Shown here: positions 25,555 through 33,588 of the stretch, one piece after another
How positions within the stretch are numbered: the first letter of the stretch is position 1
Layout: every line of letters begins with the position of its first letter
NCBI GenBank assembly: GCA_045642485.1
Contig: JAZUIV010000002.1
Span: 1 to 64,000, forward strand
Source: Cacconaster sp045642485
Lineage (GTDB): Bacteria > Bacteroidota > Bacteroidia > Bacteroidales > UBA932
Direction: 5' to 3'
Length of the DNA: 64,000 nucleotides
Position numbers and translations under genes: made by a program
The notes under the pieces: model-generated
What the model saw: only the letters and a program-made list of their open reading frames with translations
Told to the model about the DNA's origin: nothing
The model's database searches: none

Positions 25555-27369
25555 ATGCAAGCTATCATTTTGGCTGCCGGGATGGGAAAAAGACTCGGCG
25601 AATATACCAAAGACAACACTAAATGCATGGTCCCTGTCAACGGCGTATGCCTGATAGACAGGATGCTTGGCCAACTGTCGAATTTTGACCTTTCGCGGGT
25701 TGTGATTGTTGTGGGTTATCAAGGTCAGAATCTGATAAATCATATCGGAGACAGGTTTGACGAAAAACTGAAAATCGAATACATCACGAACCCTGTATTT
25801 GACAGGACGAACAATATTTATTCTCTGTTCCTGGCGAAGGATAAGTTATGCGAGGATGACACAATTCTCCTTGAGAGCGACTTGATTTTTGAAAGCGCTC
25901 TACTGGAGAAAATCATATCTGATTCACATCCAAATCTGGCGCTTGTGTCAAAGTACGAGGCCTGGAATGACGGCACGATGGTGAGGTTGGATGATGGAAA
26001 CAACATCGTCAACTTCATAACAAAGGACGCCTTCCGGTACAGCGAAGCAGACAGTTATTACAAGACCGTAAATATCTACAAATTCTCCAAAGAATTCAGC
26101 CGGACGAAATACGTCCCTTTTCTTGAGGCTTATTCCACCGCAGTTGGAAACAACGAGTATTATGAGAATGTTCTCCGAATCCTCTCTTTCCTGAACTCGC
26201 ACGATTTGAAAGCTCTTCCCGTCATCGGCGAAAAATGGTATGAAATAGACGACAAACAGGATCTCGACATTGCTGAAGCGCTTTTCGCGGATGATGAAGA
26301 TGTCCTGAGAAAATTTTACGGAAGGTTCGGCGGTTACTGGAGATTCCCTAAACTCCTTGATTTCTGCTATCTTGTCAATCCCTTCTTCCCTACAAAGAAA
26401 ATCCTTGATGAAATGCAGGCCAATTTCGCGACCCTGCTTACACAGTATCCGTCCGGGATGAAAGTCAACACGCTGCTGGCATCAAAATGTTGGAAAGTGA
26501 AAGAGGATTACATTGTCCCGGGGAACGGGGCCGCCGAATTGATAAAACTGCTGGCAGAGAAGATTTCAGGGAAAGTAGGAATCATACGCCCCACTTTCGA
26601 AGAATACCCGAACAGGCTGAACCCAGAGCAAGAGGTAACTTTCGTCCCCTTCAGAGATGATTTCCGCTACACGGCGGAAGATTTGATTCTATTCTTCGGG
26701 AAGCATCCGGTTGACGCCTTGTTTTTAGTCAACCCCGACAACCCTTCCGGCAATTTCATACCGATTGATGACATTCTGAAACTTGCCGCCTGGTGCAAGG
26801 AGATTGGAACACGGCTGCTGGTTGATGAAAGTTTTGTGGATTTCTGCGACAGTTGGGAAACTAGTTCGCTTTTGCGGGATTCCGTTCTGGAACAATATCC
26901 TGATATGATTGTGATGAAAAGCATCAGCAAAAGCTACGGCGTGCCCGGCCTCAGGCTCGGAATCCTTGCATCCGCTGACAAAGATTTGATTGCGGATTTA
27001 AAGCATTCCGTCAGCATCTGGAACATCAACAGCTTTGCCGAATATTTTATGCAGATTCTAACAAAGCATGAAAAAGATTACACGAAGGCCTGCTCCGCAT
27101 TCATCGCCGAAAGAAAAGATTTCGAAGAAAAACTGCGGACAATCAATTTCCTCAAGGTGATGCCATCACAGGCAAACTATTTCCTTGCCGAAGTCCTTCC
27201 TCCGAAGAATGCGACAAACCTTGTGATAAAATTGCTTAAGAATCACAACATCCTCACCCGCGATTGTTCTTCCAAGAAGGGCCTTGACGGCAAGCAATAT
27301 ATGCGCATCGCGATAAGAAGCCACAGTGACAATGCAAAACTTGTCGAGGCACTGAAAAGTTTAGAATAA
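25555..27369 (+). CDS. Bifunctional nucleotidyltransferase (LicC-like) / class I-II aminotransferase fusion
   Basis: A 604-aa protein starting at ATG 25555. Residues 1 to about 235 form a sugar-nucleotide/phosphocholine-cytidylyltransferase-type domain (AIILAAGMGKRLGEYTKDN, K-MVPVNG, LESDLIFE, YEIDDKQDL). Residues about 245-604 form a fold-type I PLP enzyme of the HisC/CobD kind (NPDNPSG, VDESFVDF, PLP-lysine Lys459 in SISKSYGVPGLRLG, RIAIRSH). The fusion suggests one protein makes or decarboxylates/transaminates an amino-phosphate and activates it with CTP. Similar logic is known for fused PntC-transaminase proteins of phosphonate metabolism, but their aminotransferase is class V. The neighbours are an OCD-like dehydrogenase (9 bp downstream) and LicD. 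The product is unknown. Confidence 0.85.
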   Translation: MQAIILAAGMGKRLGEYTKDNTKCMVPVNGVCLIDRMLGQLSNFDLSRVVIVVGYQGQNLINHIGDRFDEKLKIEYITNPVFDRTNNIYSLFLAKDKLCEDDTILLESDLIFESALLEKIISDSHPNLALVSKYEAWNDGTMVRLDDGNNIVNFITKDAFRYSEADSYYKTVNIYKFSKEFSRTKYVPFLEAYSTAVGNNEYYENVLRILSFLNSHDLKALPVIGEKWYEIDDKQDLDIAEALFADDEDVLRKFYGRFGGYWRFPKLLDFCYLVNPFFPTKKILDEMQANFATLLTQYPSGMKVNTLLASKCWKVKEDYIVPGNGAAELIKLLAEKISGKVGIIRPTFEEYPNRLNPEQEVTFVPFRDDFRYTAEDLILFFGKHPVDALFLVNPDNPSGNFIPIDDILKLAAWCKEIGTRLLVDESFVDFCDSWETSSLLRDSVLEQYPDMIVMKSISKSYGVPGLRLGILASADKDLIADLKHSVSIWNINSFAEYFMQILTKHEKDYTKACSAFIAERKDFEEKLRTINFLKVMPSQANYFLAEVLPPKNATNLVIKLLKNHNILTRDCSSKKGLDGKQYMRIAIRSHSDNAKLVEALKSLE

Positions 27370-27378
27370 ATCCGTATT

Positions 27379-28344
27379 ATGAAAGTGATATCCGGACAGA
27401 TAATCCGTTCTCTTGACATCTCCCCCAGGCAATGCGTTGACTGGATTTATGAAAGTTTCAGCATCAAAAGGGATGCACAATTACCGGCCAAAATCAGTGT
27501 TCACCCGGCCGACAGCGATTTTTTTACTTCAATGCCTTGCCTGCTTCCGCCTGACAAGAACGGAAATATTCAATATTTCGGAATAAAGGAAGTTCACAGA
27601 ATTGCCGGAGCCATTCCCAGTCTGGGAAGCGATATGATGCTGTATAACGCAAAGAACGGCGAGTTGCTGGCCCTTTTGGATTGCGACTGGATTACGGCAA
27701 TGCGAACAGGAGCAGTTGCAGCCGTTTCAGCCAAAGCCCTGAGAAAAGAGAACGCTTCTATTTATGGTTTTGTTGGATTGGGGAATACCGCGCGTGCGAC
27801 ACTTCTTTGCGTTCTCGGGGCCGAACCAGACAAATTATTCAAGGTCAAGTTATTAAAATACAAAGATACCGCCGATTCATTCATCAGCAGGTTTAAAAAT
27901 CATATAAACATTCAATTTGAAATTGTTGACAGCATTGAAGAATTAGCCCGTTCTTCCGATGTATTTTTCAGTTGTATTACGAGCGCGGACGGATTACTCG
28001 TTGAAGACGAAAGCATTTTTCAACCTGGCGTTACCGTAATCCCCATTCATATGCGTGGTCTGCAGAATTGTGACACAACGTTCGACAGAGTATTCGGGGA
28101 TGACACCGACCACATCAAAGGGTTCAGATATTTCAGCCAGTTCAAGGATTACAACGAAATAGGCGAAGTTCTTGCCGGCCGGGACAAGGGCCGTAAATCA
28201 AATCAGCAGAGAATTATTGACTACAACTACGGTCTGGGATTGCACGATGTAGTCTTCGCTTCACGGATATATGAACTTATCAAGAAAAGGCAGGACATTC
28301 CCGAAATATCGGTTGTCAAAGAGGCGAAGAAATATTGGGTATAG
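27379..28344 (+). CDS. Ornithine cyclodeaminase/mu-crystallin family protein
   Basis: A 321-aa NAD(P)-dependent family member. The Rossmann fold is visible at FVGLGNTARATLLCVLGA (about 134-151), preceded by the family's substrate region LLDCDWITAMRTGAVAAVSAKAL cut here at its TAMRTGA core. Family members include ornithine cyclodeaminase, ketimine reductases, alanine dehydrogenase and SbnB, so it may make or reduce an imino/amino acid. It follows the nucleotidyltransferase-aminotransferase fusion by 9 bp, so they are very likely one pathway. The convergent neighbour is the flippase; the 68-bp gap shows no clear terminator. Confidence 0.85.
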   Translation: MKVISGQIIRSLDISPRQCVDWIYESFSIKRDAQLPAKISVHPADSDFFTSMPCLLPPDKNGNIQYFGIKEVHRIAGAIPSLGSDMMLYNAKNGELLALLDCDWITAMRTGAVAAVSAKALRKENASIYGFVGLGNTARATLLCVLGAEPDKLFKVKLLKYKDTADSFISRFKNHINIQFEIVDSIEELARSSDVFFSCITSADGLLVEDESIFQPGVTVIPIHMRGLQNCDTTFDRVFGDDTDHIKGFRYFSQFKDYNEIGEVLAGRDKGRKSNQQRIIDYNYGLGLHDVVFASRIYELIKKRQDIPEISVVKEAKKYWV

Positions 28345-28412
28345 CGGCGTTTTATGGGGAAAACTTCCTCGGCCCCACCGTGGCACTATGTCAAGAAATG
28401 AAGCGGCGCCGT

Positions 28413-29930
28413 TCAGAAAACAAGTTGTCGTATCCTTTTGAGGACGGTCCCCCTCTCTTTTGAAGTCATCCCGAATGAAAGCACGGAAATCACCAGAGAC
28501 ATTGTGCAGGCAACGGTAACCAAAACAAGTCGCAACCATCCTTGATCCATAGTAGCCTTGACCACACACCCTGCCGCGACGCTCAAAACCATCACGAAGA
28601 GCACCGGAAGAATGGCTTTAAGTGCAAATCTCCAAGGGTCAATTCCGACAAGTTTCCATCCGAAATACAACTTGGCTGTTAAAGCAAGACAAGACATCGC
28701 GATTGCAATAAAGAACACGGACTGCGGTTGGTGGGGCCCAAATTTCAGCAAAAAATATGATATAGGCAGCCCCGACATCTGGATGGACCCTACTACAATC
28801 TGAAACCATTTGATATTTCCTGAAGCAGAAATCGCAGACTGCACCGGATAGTCAATATAATCAATCAGCGCTCCGACCAGCATCAATACCGCAAAGATTG
28901 CCGTATATTGGGGAACTTCCTTGAGCCATATTCCAAGCAGAAAATCTATCTCCAGAACAACCGGGACGGAAACAAGCAGCATCAGATAAGCGGAAAATTT
29001 GGAAGCTTGCCAGACAAGACGGGTCATTTCTCCATATTCGCCGTCGGAATATGATTTTATAATCTGGGGCTTGGAGGCAAGCATAAAATTCTCCTGAAGT
29101 TGGACAATTGCCCCGTAGACCTTGAACGCCATCCCTCTGGCCGCATTTACCGCAGGCCCGAAAAACATATTCAACAGAACATTAAGGCCGTGAACCTTGA
29201 ACACGGATGAAGCAGTACCTATCATCCACCAGCCGGAAAAAGAGAATATCTCTTTAAAATAGCCCGCATCCCAATGGAACTTATAGCGGCACTCGTTAAA
29301 ATACATCAGGCAATAAGCCATATACAGCAGTGTCACAACCACCTGTATTCCAAGCATCAAAGCCGCATAAACCACCAGATGGTCAGCGCTGGAGCGCCCG
29401 AGCATAAGAGCTATCGCCAAGGCTCCCACCGCTTCAAAAACTCCAATATAAGCAAAAGCCTTCATCTTTTCACGAGCGACTACCATTCCCTGGTATGGCA
29501 GCCTTATCACAACAAAGACAAAGGAAACAATGCTGAGGTGGAATACCCAATTGGCAGCATCCGACCGTCCCGCGAGCAACATCTTATTGTTAAGGAACCA
29601 CAACCCCGCAGGCTCGCCCACAGCAATCACAAGAATGGCCAACGCGGCAAACATCTGCAAAAACATACAGAATGAATTCCTGAGCCCGATCTGCCGACCC
29701 TCCCCCATCTCTATCAGAAAAAAGCGCTGACAGGCGGAAGATAAAGTTCCGCCTATGAAAGTTGCCATAGCGACAAGCCCGCCGACAGCATTATAAATTC
29801 CCAGATCCGTCTCACCCAACACATCAAGAACAACGCGCGAGGTATAAAGACTGATAAGCAGGACCACGCCCATGCGAAGATAAAGCATAAGCGTATTTAT
29901 TGCTATTCTATTTCTGTCGATTGCTGACAT
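28413..29930 (-). CDS. Polysaccharide flippase (Wzx/PST, MOP superfamily)
   Basis: A 505-aa integral membrane protein with about 12-14 hydrophobic segments and the MOP-type N-terminus (INTLMLYLRMGVVLLISLYTS with LDVLGETDLGIYNAVGG). It would flip undecaprenyl-linked oligosaccharide across the inner membrane. It lies divergently from licD, each gene with its own -7 box in the 73-bp gap. No Wzy-type polymerase is recognised in the window. Confidence 0.9.
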   Translation of the reverse strand: MSAIDRNRIAINTLMLYLRMGVVLLISLYTSRVVLDVLGETDLGIYNAVGGLVAMATFIGGTLSSACQRFFLIEMGEGRQIGLRNSFCMFLQMFAALAILVIAVGEPAGLWFLNNKMLLAGRSDAANWVFHLSIVSFVFVVIRLPYQGMVVAREKMKAFAYIGVFEAVGALAIALMLGRSSADHLVVYAALMLGIQVVVTLLYMAYCLMYFNECRYKFHWDAGYFKEIFSFSGWWMIGTASSVFKVHGLNVLLNMFFGPAVNAARGMAFKVYGAIVQLQENFMLASKPQIIKSYSDGEYGEMTRLVWQASKFSAYLMLLVSVPVVLEIDFLLGIWLKEVPQYTAIFAVLMLVGALIDYIDYPVQSAISASGNIKWFQIVVGSIQMSGLPISYFLLKFGPHQPQSVFFIAIAMSCLALTAKLYFGWKLVGIDPWRFALKAILPVLFVMVLSVAAGCVVKATMDQGWLRLVLVTVACTMSLVISVLSFGMTSKERGTVLKRIRQLVF

Positions 29931-29943
29931 AACGCTCCTAACG

Positions 29944-29951
29944 CAAAGATA
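29944..29951 (-). promoter_or_regulatory. -7 box of the flippase gene
   Basis: The minus strand reads TATCTTTG, 13 bp before the ATG at 29930, with a GGAG Shine-Dalgarno-like stretch in between. No -33 match is seen. Confidence 0.45.
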
Positions 29952-29973
29952 GCGTTTTTAAAATAAAGATTTT

Positions 29974-29981
29974 TAACTTTG
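29974..29981 (+). promoter_or_regulatory. -7 box of licD
   Basis: TAACTTTG, a match to TAnnTTTG, lies 22 bp before the GTG start at 30004. It forms a divergent pair with the flippase box at 29944-29951. Confidence 0.45.
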
Positions 29982-30003
29982 CACTGTTGGAGATTCTATC
30001 AAA

Positions 30004-30813
30004 GTGGACAATTTGAACAGATACAATCCTCCCGAATCAATTTTACGGAAGGCTCAACTCAGGATGCTGGATATTCTGATAGAAGTTGACAGAATTTGTC
30101 GGCAGGAAAAAATTGATTACTGGATGGATGCCGGAACGCTTTTGGGAGCCGTACGGCATCAGGGGTTTATTCCTTGGGACGATGATTTGGATATATGCAT
30201 TCTCAAGAAGGATTACAAACGGTTCAAGAACGCTATGAATAAACATCTTTCAGATTGTTTCGTTTATCAGGATTGGACTACCGACCCCCACCATTTTGAG
30301 ATGTCTCCGAGAATTCGCGACAAGCATTCATTCATTGACATTCCCATCGAACGATTGCAGAAACATAAAGGGCTGTTCCTTGATGTCGTGCTGCTTGAGA
30401 GAATTCCCTCAATGGCAGTTCAGCACCTTGTTTACCTCATTTATGGCAGAGTGTCCAGAGAAATCCATAACTATGGAGATACGGCATATACATCAATTGC
30501 AAAAAGAGCTTTTGCCAAGACAGCAGCATATATCCTCTTTCCTTTCGTATGGACATTATTGGGAGCATTGAGAGCGTATGCCAGCATTGCAAAATGCGAT
30601 TTGATAGGACGTTATTATGCAGGATTTAAAAATCCGCGATATTTGAGCAATATTTTTCCCCTGACAGAAATCGCATTTGAAGGGCATCTGTTTTTTGCTC
30701 CGGGCAATTATGATTCATATCTCAAAGATATGTTTAATGATTATTCAAAATTACCTCCTGAAAATCAAAGAGGAGGACATACTTCTCATTTGGAGATATA
30801 CCCTATTCCATAA
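30004..30813 (+). CDS. LicD-family phosphotransferase
   Basis: A 269-aa protein that opens with a GTG codon. The LicD signature is complete: YWMDAGTLLGAVRHQGF (39-55) followed by IPWDDDLDICI (57-67), with the metal-binding acidic residues Asp59-61 and Asp63. LicD enzymes move phosphocholine or a related phospho-group from a CDP-activated donor to a glycan. Together with the LicC-like domain at 25555, this suggests a phosphodiester-linked decoration of the surface polysaccharide. The next gene, a glycosyltransferase, begins 12 bp later. Confidence 0.9.
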   Translation: MDNLNRYNPPESILRKAQLRMLDILIEVDRICRQEKIDYWMDAGTLLGAVRHQGFIPWDDDLDICILKKDYKRFKNAMNKHLSDCFVYQDWTTDPHHFEMSPRIRDKHSFIDIPIERLQKHKGLFLDVVLLERIPSMAVQHLVYLIYGRVSREIHNYGDTAYTSIAKRAFAKTAAYILFPFVWTLLGALRAYASIAKCDLIGRYYAGFKNPRYLSNIFPLTEIAFEGHLFFAPGNYDSYLKDMFNDYSKLPPENQRGGHTSHLEIYPIP

Positions 30814-30825
30814 TATTCTGATTGA

Positions 30826-31839
30826 ATGAAAAAAATACTGATACTCGGCCCGGATTATTTTCATTTCATTTCAGCCGTTGACAACGCCTTCCGCGCTTTG
30901 GGTTGCCAGACCTACACATTACCCTATATGGACTTCTCCTTTTTGCAGAAGAGTATTATGAAAATTCGGTGCAAACCGATTAATGTCCGGGTTGAAAGGA
31001 GGCATAAGGAACACTATGCATTGAAAGTACGCGAAGCCTTCAAGAACAATGGCCGAATTGACTTGGTTTTCATTATGAATGGGGACTTTCTTGATTCAAG
31101 GACACTCGATTATTTGTGTAATACCACCCACGTCGCAATCTGGCTCTTCGACAACATTTCAAAGATGCCGGGCATTATTGATAATCTCAGGCATTGCGAC
31201 CATATCTTCAGTTTTGACAAGAATGACATCAAGATTCTTGAAGATAACGGATTGAATTCTTCCTTTTTACCTCAAGCTTGTGATATGAAGACGTATTTCC
31301 CTATTGCAGGCAACAAAAAAGACATTGACATTCTTTTCGTTGGGAACTTATATTTTTATCCCAACAGACAAAAAACAATACAAAAAATCATAGAAACCTT
31401 CCCCGACAAAAAAATCAAGGTAATCGGTGAATACAAGCCCTGGTACAAAGGTATCCTCAAGTGCCTGTTCAGAGAAAGGCGTGACATCTATACCAACCGC
31501 AATGTCTCTCCGGAAGAGGTCAACAAATATTATAGCAAATCCAGAATAGTGTTGAATATCCATCGGGAAGACCAAAAAGACGGGGCCAATCCAAGGCTCT
31601 TTGAAATCTGCGGTAGTGGTGCGTATCAAATATCTGATTCGAATCCGTACATCAAATCTATTTTCCCCCACAGAGAAATCGGGTTGTTTAAGACGGACGA
31701 TGAATTGATTGATGCTATTTCTGATGCCTTGGCTCACGATAAGTCAGCAAATGCACAAGCAGCACACGAGATTGTCGTTCAGCAACATAACTACGAAAGC
31801 AGAATGAAGCAAGTCCTTCAATCCATCATCCCTTCGTAA
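30826..31839 (+). CDS. CgeB-like GT-B glycosyltransferase
   Basis: A 337-aa protein with a GT-B layout. The N-terminal domain begins ILILGPDYFHFISAVDNAF, and the C-terminal domain has ILFVGNLYFYPNR and the family motif NPRLFEICGSGAYQI (about 247-261), as in CgeB/DUF3880-linked glycosyltransferases. It is co-directional with licD (12-bp gap). It is the last plus-strand gene before the convergent toxin-antitoxin cassette; the 44-bp gap has no clear terminator. Confidence 0.83.
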   Translation: MKKILILGPDYFHFISAVDNAFRALGCQTYTLPYMDFSFLQKSIMKIRCKPINVRVERRHKEHYALKVREAFKNNGRIDLVFIMNGDFLDSRTLDYLCNTTHVAIWLFDNISKMPGIIDNLRHCDHIFSFDKNDIKILEDNGLNSSFLPQACDMKTYFPIAGNKKDIDILFVGNLYFYPNRQKTIQKIIETFPDKKIKVIGEYKPWYKGILKCLFRERRDIYTNRNVSPEEVNKYYSKSRIVLNIHREDQKDGANPRLFEICGSGAYQISDSNPYIKSIFPHREIGLFKTDDELIDAISDALAHDKSANAQAAHEIVVQQHNYESRMKQVLQSIIPS

Positions 31840-31883
31840 TCCACCTCATAGAGAATGGGCCCGCCAGTTCGTAACATACTGAT

Positions 31884-32834
31884 TTATTTCCGGGCATCAA
31901 AGTGCGCATCAATGCGTAATCTTTCTGCAAGCAAAGCCTGGTAGTCGGCCTTCATCCGTTCGTCAAGGAAGGATGAATCAATGAAGTCACAAAACGCAGG
32001 GTAGAGTCTGATGTATTTCTTCTTAAGGTTGGAGAATACCTTTGCCGGGATACCGCAGGTCTCGAAAGCTTTCTCGAAATCGGAATCCCTGAGTTTCCTT
32101 TTCTTTCCATTCAAAGTCAGCGCCAGTTCCTCATCATCCGCAGGATTGACTATGGCAACGTTAAGCATATCGTACGCCGGAGTCAGACGCACATCACTGC
32201 CTGGCTGATATAGCGAAAAATTCTTCAGGTGCATATCGTTATTGCCGGTCAGCCAGGAAAAATACACCACCTCAAGGAAATCTGTCACGTCCATTTGAGG
32301 ACTAGTGGAATACTTCCTTACAGCCTTTGCATTCTGCTCGTATGAACTCTTGTATTTGTGCTCAGTCTGGCGCTCGGTGAGTTGGCACATATCCTCCATC
32401 GCAATCTTGTCTCCGTCTTTCGTGCGGTCAATCCTTCTGGTGATGTATCCGAGCGAACCATCCTTCATCCTTATCAGGGAATGGGGGACAATTTTGATCT
32501 TGGCGAGCCGGGCTAGATGCATTGTCAAATCCTCGTTTTCCGGAAGCAGTCTGAATTTTTCGGTCTGAGGCTTGAAAATGAAATCCCCCCAAAGACCAAC
32601 GATTGTAAGTTTCTTACTGTTACGATGTTTGTCCAGATGAAGAGACAACTTAGGCTGGACACCTGTCAGAGTTGTCTGCGAGTGAATGATCTGTTCAGCA
32701 AGCGCGTCCATTTCATCTCTTGAGTAGTCCAACGCCGGTGCCTCAGAAGTCCCGAAGAACTTCTTTGCGCACTCCCTGTGGAAATCGACTTCTCCCGGAG
32801 CCAATTCCTTATAGCAATACAGACATTTACTCAT
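31884..32834 (-). CDS. hipT: HipT-type Ser/Thr kinase toxin (HipA C-terminal kinase)
   Basis: A HipA-fold kinase (316 aa from the ATG at 32834; starts at 32843 or 32846 are possible). It lacks the N-subdomain 1 of full-length HipA, which is encoded separately just upstream. A zinc-knuckle-like N-terminus has Cys4, Cys7, His19 and Cys22. The GVQPK loop (58-62) is followed by catalytic motifs GNNDMHLKN (197-205, Asp200 and Asn205) and AYDML with metal-binding Asp222. HipA phosphorylates glutamyl-tRNA synthetase and E. coli HipT phosphorylates TrpS; the target here is unknown. It overlaps the hipS gene by 8 bp. Confidence 0.88.
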   Translation of the reverse strand: MSKCLYCYKELAPGEVDFHRECAKKFFGTSEAPALDYSRDEMDALAEQIIHSQTTLTGVQPKLSLHLDKHRNSKKLTIVGLWGDFIFKPQTEKFRLLPENEDLTMHLARLAKIKIVPHSLIRMKDGSLGYITRRIDRTKDGDKIAMEDMCQLTERQTEHKYKSSYEQNAKAVRKYSTSPQMDVTDFLEVVYFSWLTGNNDMHLKNFSLYQPGSDVRLTPAYDMLNVAIVNPADDEELALTLNGKKRKLRDSDFEKAFETCGIPAKVFSNLKKKYIRLYPAFCDFIDSSFLDERMKADYQALLAERLRIDAHFDARK

Positions 32835-33159
32835 TGGATTCATCATTCAGTGGTTCAACACTCACTGCTCCGATACAGTCCTTACAACAAAGCAGAAGCA
32901 GCGCATAGCGGTCCAGTTCGCTGATATCCGTGTTTCTGAGCGCCACATCCAGCAACCAGCCCTCCGGAATCAACCCATCAAAGAAAGGAAAAAGAACAGG
33001 TGACTTGTACGGCTTGTCGCTGAGCGGCAAAGTAAGGCTGACGGCAGCAGGTGAGTCAGAGGCCAGGTATTCCGCAGCATATTGGAATTCGTAGCCTTCA
33101 TCTGTCTCCTTCAGCAGACCGGCTCTCTTGTTCTTGTATTTGACCAATGCCGCTTTCAT
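32827..33159 (-). CDS. hipS: HipS-type small protein (HipA N-subdomain 1)
   Basis: A 110-aa protein corresponding to the detached N-terminal subdomain of HipA, with the family motif FFDGLIPEGWLL (59-70 in the ATG numbering, approximately). In the characterised E. coli HipBST system this small protein is the antitoxin that blocks the kinase. I prefer the ATG at 33159, whose A is shared with the hipB stop (TGATG); a GTG at 33162 would add one residue. It overlaps hipT by 8 bp, so all three genes are translationally coupled. Confidence 0.85.
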   Translation of the reverse strand: MKAALVKYKNKRAGLLKETDEGYEFQYAAEYLASDSPAAVSLTLPLSDKPYKSPVLFPFFDGLIPEGWLLDVALRNTDISELDRYALLLLCCKDCIGAVSVEPLNDESNE

Positions 33160-33368
33160 CACTCGCCACCTTTCTTCTGCGGTACCAATTCATAGTCGAA
33201 CAGAGCGAACACCTGAGCCACCTTGTCCATACGGACGGTTGCTTTTCCTTGTTCCAGCTCCCTTACGAAGTTCAGCCCTACGCCGGACTTCATCGCCAGG
33301 TCAACTTGGGTCATCCCATTCTCCTTTCGAAGCACCTTCAGTTTTGCCGCTATTAAATTTGTCGCCAT
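33159..33368 (-). CDS. hipB: HipB-type XRE-family DNA-binding protein
   Basis: A 69-aa protein consisting almost only of a Cro/C1-type helix-turn-helix (LRKENGMTQVDLAMKSGVG, then NFVRELEQGKATVRMDKV). It is first in the hipBST-type operon and presumably autorepresses it. Three evenly spaced palindrome-like sites lie directly upstream, one covering its -7 box. Its last base is shared with the hipS start codon. Confidence 0.9.
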   Translation of the reverse strand: MATNLIAAKLKVLRKENGMTQVDLAMKSGVGLNFVRELEQGKATVRMDKVAQVFALFDYELVPQKKGGE

Positions 33369-33371
33369 AAT

Positions 33372-33471
33372 TACATCCTTTCGGCTGCAAAGATATAAAA
33401 GTTTTTTTGAAATACATTCGCTCAGATGTAAAAATATATCACGAAGAGATAATTACATTCGATAGAATGTA
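33372..33471. promoter_or_regulatory. hipBST-type promoter with three operator-like palindromes phased at 41 bp
   Basis: Three 18-bp sites of the form 7-4-7 begin at 33372, 33413 and 33454, exactly 41 bp apart. Site 3 is a perfect palindrome, TACATTC-GATA-GAATGTA. Site 2 is TACATTC-GCTC-AGATGTA, matching at the outer five bases of each arm. Site 1, TACATCC-TTTC-GGCTGCA, is degenerate in its right arm. A minus-strand -7 box TATCTTTG (33395-33388) overlaps the edge of site 1; site 2 covers the expected -33 position. This is the expected layout for autorepression by the XRE protein. The rest of the gap to 33588 is A/T-rich and shows nothing else. Confidence 0.65.
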
Positions 33472-33588
33472 GCGGCACTATAACGGCACTACTAAAATGA
33501 TTGATTTTCGGTTCATCCAAAATCAGACAAAGTAATTATTAGTAACTTGCAAGTACACTGATTTTTTATCAAAAACTGTTATAAACTT

